From Luteibaculum oceani (GTDB lineage: Bacteria; Bacteroidota; Bacteroidia; Flavobacteriales_D; Luteibaculaceae), in assembly GCF_007995015.1 (NCBI RefSeq), contig NZ_VORB01000008.1:62001-126000 (forward strand): DNA of 64,000 nucleotides, in the 5' to 3' direction. Of this stretch, positions 60,006-64,000 are shown piece after piece. The first letter of the stretch is position 1. The number at the start of each line of letters is the position of its first letter. The notes beneath the pieces were generated by a model. It did not search any database. It was not told the DNA's origin and was given only the letters and a program-made list of their open reading frames with translations. Both the position numbers and the translations under genes were made by a program.

Positions 60006-60632
60006 ATGAATTCAACTTTAAAAAAATCCCTTGACCTAGTCTTAGCAGAGATCGGAAAACTACCAGAGCAAAGAAGGGAGCTATTATCGGACCTTGCAAA
60101 GAGAATTGCTGATAAAACGAACACGGAAAATAAGCTAGGCCTAGTATTTGTATGCACACAAAATAGTAGAAGGAGCTTCTTCTCGGAAGTCTGGGCCCAA
60201 TTAGCCATAGAGCATTTTAAACTTGGTAAATTGTTGCAAGCATTTTCAGCAGGATCCGAAGCAAGCGCCATTCATCCAAACACCATTTCTACCCTTGAAT
60301 CACAAGGCTATGTAATTGAAATAGGCAATGGAAATAACCCTTTACTGAAAGTTTTCACCGATGAAAGCGCCCCTTTGATTGCAAGCTTCTCAAAGGACTT
60401 GAATGACAAAACGCTCCCTAAAGAAAACTTTATCGCCATTATGGTTTGTTCAGATGCCGACAAAAATTGCCCATTTGTTCCCGGAGCTTTATTCCGTCAA
60501 CCCGTCACCTTCGACGATCCTAAAATTGCAGATGGTACCCCTGAGCAGAAATCAGTTTATGAAGTCCGTAGTTTGGAAATAGCTCGAAACATGTTTTTTC
60601 TAATGTCGGAAATAGACAAAAGAATCAATTAA
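60006..60632 (+). CDS. Low-molecular-weight phosphatase/arsenate reductase-like protein
   Basis: 208 residues from ATG 60006, two bases after the DUF6428 stop. An N-terminal helical extension (about 1-45; TLKKSLDLVLAEIGKLP) precedes the LMW-PTP fold with the P-loop VFVCTQNSRRS (catalytic C50 and R56, CX5R). The Asp in FDDPKIADGT (about 175) is in the right place for the acid. Such proteins next to arsR and DUF6428 are considered arsenate reductase-like or protein phosphatase-like. No ACR3 or ArsB pump follows, so a complete arsenate detoxification pathway is not seen. Confidence 0.78.
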   Translation: MNSTLKKSLDLVLAEIGKLPEQRRELLSDLAKRIADKTNTENKLGLVFVCTQNSRRSFFSEVWAQLAIEHFKLGKLLQAFSAGSEASAIHPNTISTLESQGYVIEIGNGNNPLLKVFTDESAPLIASFSKDLNDKTLPKENFIAIMVCSDADKNCPFVPGALFRQPVTFDDPKIADGTPEQKSVYEVRSLEIARNMFFLMSEIDKRIN

Positions 60633-60711
60633 CATTTGTTTTGATTAAATCCTCATCCGATTAAATCCAGAATAAAGTTTGCCGCGTAACTGAGACAAAC
60701 AAATTTTAATC

Positions 60712-61260
60712 ATGAAAAAAGCAATTTTATTATTCGGAATTTTGATCGGTGCAATGGGAACCATCAATGCACAAGACATTACTATCGTAGGTGGTGAGCC
60801 AATGTATCCAGCTAAAGATATTGTAAGCAACGCGGTTAACTCTAAGGACCACACTACTTTAGTAGCAGCGGTTAAAGCAGCCGGATTAGTTGAAACGCTT
60901 CAATCTGCAGGACCATTTACAGTTTTCGCTCCTACAAACGATGCTTTTGAAAACCTTCCAGAAGGAACGGTAAGCACTTTACTTAAACCAGAGAACAAAG
61001 GATTGTTAACTTCTATCCTTACTTACCATGTATTAGCAGGAAACTATACTGCAGAAACTTTAATGAAAGAAATTAAGTTTAGCGGTGGTTCTAAGAAATT
61101 TAAGACTGTTGAAGGGTCTAAGATTACTGTTAGCCTAAACGGTAACAACCTAATGATTACTGATGAAAACGGTAACACCAGTAACGTAACTGTAAAGGAT
61201 GTAATGCAAAGCAATGGTGTAATTCACGTAATTGACGCAGTGATTACTCCTAAAAACTAA
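60712..61260 (+). CDS. Secreted fasciclin-domain protein
   Basis: 182 residues. Signal peptide residues 1-20 (ILLFGILIGAMGTINAQ). One fasciclin (FAS1) domain about 45-180: TLVAAVKAAGLVETLQSAGPFTVFAPTNDAFENLP (seen as LQSAGPFTVFAPTNDAFENL near 65-84), LLTSILTYHVLAGNYTAE and DVMQSNGVIHVIDAVITP. FAS1 proteins are extracellular adhesion or surface proteins; the specific role in this bacterium is not known. It has its own terminator. Confidence 0.93.
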   Translation: MKKAILLFGILIGAMGTINAQDITIVGGEPMYPAKDIVSNAVNSKDHTTLVAAVKAAGLVETLQSAGPFTVFAPTNDAFENLPEGTVSTLLKPENKGLLTSILTYHVLAGNYTAETLMKEIKFSGGSKKFKTVEGSKITVSLNGNNLMITDENGNTSNVTVKDVMQSNGVIHVIDAVITPKN

Positions 61261-61277
61261 AAAAACCTAAATCTTAT

Positions 61278-61308
61278 AAAAAAGTCCTCTTTGAGGGCTT
61301 TTTTTTTT
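61278..61308 (+). terminator. Terminator after the fasciclin gene
   Basis: AAAAAGTCCTC and GAGGGCTTTTT pair (one wobble) around a TTT loop and run into T10. It lies about 20 bases past the stop at 61260. Confidence 0.85.
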
Positions 61309-61337
61309 GCCCTAACATTTTTGGAAAACTAAATTTG
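61306..61337 (+). promoter_or_regulatory. Predicted promoter of the DUF4920 gene
   Basis: TTTG at 61306-61309, a 20-base spacer and TAAATTTG at 61330-61337 match the Bacteroidota promoter form. It overlaps the preceding terminator's T tract and lies 16 bases ahead of the DUF4920 ATG. Confidence 0.55.
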
Positions 61338-61353
61338 TCCAAAACCAGTCCCG

Positions 61354-61803
61354 ATGAAATATATTATTGCCACTTTAATTAGCCTTTCTTCTGTTTTCGC
61401 CTTTGCCCAAAATGGTAAATTTTACGGAAGTGAATTCGACATTGTTGAAGCTACCTCCGTTCATGAAATCCCAGAATTACTGAAGGACAAGGAAACAATA
61501 GCAGGTGTTTTTCAAGGAGAAATTGTAAAAACCTGTGCTAAGAAAGGATGTTGGATGACCATTTCACTAAAGGATGGTGAGGACATTAGAGTCACTTTTA
61601 AAGATTACGGATTTTTTGTTCCTACCGAAGGAGTTACGGGTAAAAAAGTTTTGTTTACCGGAACGGCACAAAAGAAAGTGATTGATGTGGATACGCAACG
61701 TCACTTTGCTGAAGATGCTGGTAAATCTAAAAAGGAGATAAATAAAATTTCTAAAGACAAACTAGAAATTACTTTTGTGGCCTACGGGGTCTACATTATG
61801 TAA
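61354..61803 (+). CDS. Secreted DUF4920 domain protein
   Basis: 149 residues. Signal peptide residues 1-18 (ATLISLSSVFAFAQ). The DUF4920 domain (about 40-145) has GVFQGEIVKTCAKKGCWMTISL (seen as FQGEIVKTCAKKGCWMTISL), RVTFKDYGFFVP and RHFAEDAGKSKKEI. The Cys pair in TCAKKGCW is conserved in the family and may bind metal or form a disulfide. Its function is not established. It has its own promoter and terminator. Confidence 0.9.
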   Translation: MKYIIATLISLSSVFAFAQNGKFYGSEFDIVEATSVHEIPELLKDKETIAGVFQGEIVKTCAKKGCWMTISLKDGEDIRVTFKDYGFFVPTEGVTGKKVLFTGTAQKKVIDVDTQRHFAEDAGKSKKEINKISKDKLEITFVAYGVYIM

Positions 61804-61825
61804 TACACCTCATTATAAAGAATTT

Positions 61826-61852
61826 AAGGTCCCAATCGGGACCTTTTTTTTT
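61826..61852 (+). terminator. Terminator after the DUF4920 gene
   Basis: AAGGTCCC (61826-61833) and GGGACCTT (61838-61845) form a perfect stem around AATC, followed by T7 or more. Confidence 0.9.
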
Positions 61853-61935
61853 GTCCAAAACATGCCTTTATCACCAATTAACTCAGATTCTCGTTGGATG
61901 CTTGGGTTTGGTCGTTTAATGATAGGGGCATTTTT

Positions 61936-63246
61936 ATGACCGCTAGCGATATTTGTACTAAACAATCCACTAATACATTGTATCGACTAATATTATTCAC
62001 CACAACCCTATTAGTATTTATTTCCTGTACTAAATATACCGACCAGGAAATAGCCTCTCAAGATCCAAATGAATTAAGTATTCCAAGTGACTTTAATTGG
62101 ACCACGACAACCAATTTAGAAGCCAAGTTAGACTTTGATTTTGCGCTAACTGCTCTGGAGTTGGAGTTGGATTTACTTGATGAAAACGGAAACAGAATTA
62201 TGTTGTTAACCAAGGAAATTGGAGTTAATTCCATTTCTTTCAATCAAAGAGTCTTGCTGCAGTCTAATAATGCAACGCTGCATATTCCGCAACTCGACGA
62301 GTACTATGACATACCCTATGGAAAAAGTAATCATCAGATTTCTTTTCCTGGGGAATTAAGAAACGACTCAGGAAACATAAATAACGACTTCTTCGCCACC
62401 AGAAAATCGGGAAAGGATGATGATGACGATGGTGACGATGGTGCTGACGATGATGACGACGACAAGGAAAGGGGGAAAAAGGTAGGTAACCTAAACTTTC
62501 CATCATCTGGATTTGCATACAGAGCATTCGAAGATCTTTGGCCTGCGAGAGGTGATTATGACTTTAATGACCTGGTTATAAAATACAACTACACCGCAAC
62601 GGCAGATAAGAAAAACAACCTTGTAGAAGTAACTTTTAGAATTTCGCTGCCTGCTATTGGCGCTGGTCACCACAATGGTATTGGACTACAGTTATTGAAT
62701 CTTGAAAACAATCAATATGAGGCTGTAACTGGCGATATTTTCACTTCAGAAAATACAGACATAACCATAGATAATGCACATCCACATATTGCCATTATCA
62801 GCGAAAATGTTTTTAAAACCATTCCTTCCTATTACACCAATGTTGGGGACGGGGCGGATGCTACACCACACAGTTTTGAAGTAACCATATACTTTGATAA
62901 GAAGGATAAAATTAAAATTCAAAACCTAGTTTTTGACCTGTTCTTATTCCGTACTAATCTAAGAGGATTGGAAATACATTTACCTGGTTTACCTCCAACG
63001 TCTGCTGCTGATAACAATCTATTTGGGACGGTAGACGATCTCTCAATATCGAATGGTTATTACAGAAGCGTTGATAATTCACCTTGGGGGATAGAGCTTA
63101 CCGACGACCAAAATTGGAAACACCCTTTATCTAGAGTGAAAATTTGGGATGCTTACCCCGAATTCACTTCTTGGATTGGATCTGGAGGGAATCAATTCAC
63201 CGATTGGAATAAAAATCCGGTTAACAGCCTCGTATATCCGTACTAG
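61936..63246 (+). CDS. LruC domain lipoprotein
   Basis: 436 residues from ATG 61936 (an upstream in-frame ATG at 61894 adds 14 residues ahead of the signal peptide and is less likely). Lipobox LVFISC (Cys about residue 32). A DUF4114-like/LruC domain runs from about 195 to 430: FEDLWPARGDYDFNDLVIKYN is the signature (seen as LWPARGDYDFNDLVIKY). An acidic spacer of about 20 residues rich in Asp (around 150-170) precedes it. LruC proteins occur in Bacteroidota surface proteins and are of unknown function; the acidic tract could bind Ca2+. The gene precedes a long spacer. Confidence 0.85.
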   Translation: MTASDICTKQSTNTLYRLILFTTTLLVFISCTKYTDQEIASQDPNELSIPSDFNWTTTTNLEAKLDFDFALTALELELDLLDENGNRIMLLTKEIGVNSISFNQRVLLQSNNATLHIPQLDEYYDIPYGKSNHQISFPGELRNDSGNINNDFFATRKSGKDDDDDGDDGADDDDDDKERGKKVGNLNFPSSGFAYRAFEDLWPARGDYDFNDLVIKYNYTATADKKNNLVEVTFRISLPAIGAGHHNGIGLQLLNLENNQYEAVTGDIFTSENTDITIDNAHPHIAIISENVFKTIPSYYTNVGDGADATPHSFEVTIYFDKKDKIKIQNLVFDLFLFRTNLRGLEIHLPGLPPTSAADNNLFGTVDDLSISNGYYRSVDNSPWGIELTDDQNWKHPLSRVKIWDAYPEFTSWIGSGGNQFTDWNKNPVNSLVYPY

Positions 63247-63641
63247 ACTCTGTTAATTTTGAAAATTAAGGAATCAGCTTAATAAATGACAACAACCCAT
63301 CAGGATTAAAACCTTGGTCATACTTTTTTGAAATAGAAATTACGCACTTGTGGGAGTAAAGTTCTCAACAGTGAAAATTTCAAGTGAATTTCAAGCGCTA
63401 ATTAATTTAGAATTAGGTCAAACCATATATTTTACAAGGACCTTAGGAGAATTTATTCAAAATTTCCCTAGGGTCTTTTTCTTTTCTAGGGGACATATGT
63501 TTTTTTCGGAATTTAACTTTTCAACAATTGAAATTCCATTTTCACCCAAGTTAGGTGTTCCATAAATCCTATTTTAGCCACCTGACAATCCTGAAAAACC
63601 CCTTGCTTTCCAACTACAATTAATAACCAAGAATTCATGCC
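63247..63641. other. Gene-free spacer with a hairpin
   Basis: 395 bases between the LruC gene and the FkbM-type gene. It holds one terminator-like hairpin (63438-63484) and no convincing gene. A GTG-initiated frame of 71 codons at 63350 is rejected because it reads through the hairpin and has no protein-like features. Confidence 0.5.
63438..63484 (+). terminator. Terminator-like hairpin in the 3' spacer
   Basis: GACCTTAGG (63439-63447) pairs with CCTAGGGTC (63467-63475) with one wobble and is followed by a TTTTTCTTTT tract. It lies 190 bases past the LruC stop, farther than usual, so a separate small transcript may exist. Confidence 0.5.
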
Positions 63642-64000
63642 ATGATAAGTCAATTAGGAAAGCTAAACTATCTCACAGAGCTGGTTGGAATGAAATCATT
63701 TCAAGTTGCGAAATATGCTTGGAATTACTTTTTAAATAAACAATTGCCCGACCAAGATCTCATCATAGAAAACCCAGTTATGGGAAAGGTTTTTTGCCGG
63801 GCCGAAACAACCGACTTAATGTATGCCTTTTACTCCTATGAGAAAAAGGTTAAGGATTTAATTAAAAAACACGCCTCGGAGGCGGATATATTTATTGATG
63901 TAGGTGCTTGTATAGGAGAATTCAGTGTTTGGGCCGCCCAATTAGGACTAGATTGCTTCGCCTTTGAACCCTCCACTGAAAATTTTTGCATTCTAGAGAA
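63642..64000 (+). CDS. FkbM-type methyltransferase, 3' end outside the window
   Basis: The frame opens at ATG 63642 and runs off the right edge; the first 119 residues are visible. The first 85 residues are helical and beta-rich; then IFIDVGACIGEFSVWAAQLG (about 86-105) is the SAM-binding motif I of the FkbM family and CFAFEPSTENF (about 108-118) the following strand. FkbM-type enzymes O-methylate sugars or related compounds, often in surface polysaccharide clusters. An out-of-frame ATG at 63637 ends in a stop within two codons. The missing C-terminus prevents a closer call. Confidence 0.8.
   Translation, partial: MISQLGKLNYLTELVGMKSFQVAKYAWNYFLNKQLPDQDLIIENPVMGKVFCRAETTDLMYAFYSYEKKVKDLIKKHASEADIFIDVGACIGEFSVWAAQLGLDCFAFEPSTENFCILE

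Noticed and set aside
63350-63565. 71-codon frame starting at GTG
   Set aside because: It runs through the terminator-like hairpin and T tract, has no domain or signal peptide, and looks like chance.
1-64000. CRISPR arrays, tRNA or rRNA genes, insertion sequences
   Set aside because: None recognised by eye: no regularly spaced direct repeats, cloverleaf-like segments, rRNA motifs or transposase frames.

Overview
The window looks like a chromosomal stretch of an AT-rich, probably marine or aquatic member of the Bacteroidota, order Flavobacteriales. The evidence is the type IX secretion (T9SS) and gliding-type proteins (a PorP/SprF-like protein, PKD/Ig-like adhesins, type A and type B sorting C-termini), the lack of Shine-Dalgarno sequences, the phylum promoter motif TAnnTTTG ahead of several genes, the large signal peptidase I, and phylum-typical neighbourhoods such as parA-parB-DUF5683-dapB-lepB. 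No rRNA, tRNA, CRISPR array, insertion sequence or prophage was recognised.

Layout. 1-5.9 kb: a large PKD adhesin (running off the left edge), divergent from a PorP/SprF-OmpA pair. 5.9-10.2 kb: a PIG-L-type deacetylase and a sodium:solute symporter joined by a 34-codon membrane mini-gene that overlaps both. 10.2-11.1 kb: DoxX-like protein and FMN reductase (minus). 11.2-15.9 kb: parA, parB, DUF5683, dapB, lepB. 15.9-19.8 kb: a small lipoprotein, a second signal peptidase whose catalytic Ser lies upstream of the first ATG, WbqC-like protein and an acyl-CoA carboxylase subunit. 19.8-26.2 kb: DUF2911/TPR protein, T9SS type B adhesin, msrA, a structured intergenic stretch, M1 aminopeptidase and a holin-4-like membrane protein. 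26.2-33.2 kb: cysteine desulfurase and glmM (minus), then a compact operon TPR-comA-rhodanese-DUF368-aroE. 33.2-42.3 kb: a DUF1800/DUF1501 secreted pair, a VOC-like protein, uvrB and a secreted serine protease. 42.3-48.7 kb: SPFH protein, VWA-type membrane protein, fabG and sucD (minus), then mnmE. 48.7-53.2 kb: a decayed-looking patch with an unknown lipoprotein, a frameshifted gene remnant and a PAS/GAF sensor gene broken by an in-frame TAA. 53.2-64 kb: TonB-dependent receptor, DUF3817, fatty acid desaturase, a GNAT fusion protein, an orphan response regulator, an arsR-DUF6428-phosphatase cluster without an arsenite pump, fasciclin, DUF4920 and LruC-domain proteins, and the start of an FkbM-type methyltransferase.

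How it fits together. Much of the window serves the cell surface: T9SS-linked outer-membrane parts, at least three recognisable T9SS cargos, two signal peptidases and many lipoproteins. The rest is housekeeping (chromosome partition, lysine/peptidoglycan and shikimate precursors, UvrB repair, tRNA modification, TCA cycle, fatty acid metabolism). I see no large novel defence or mobile system. The most unusual points are the coupled membrane mini-gene at 8414-8518, the non-ATG second signal peptidase, the two interrupted genes at 50.3-53.2 kb, the structured region at 23.7-23.9 kb, and the ATPase-less sensor and orphan regulator pair.
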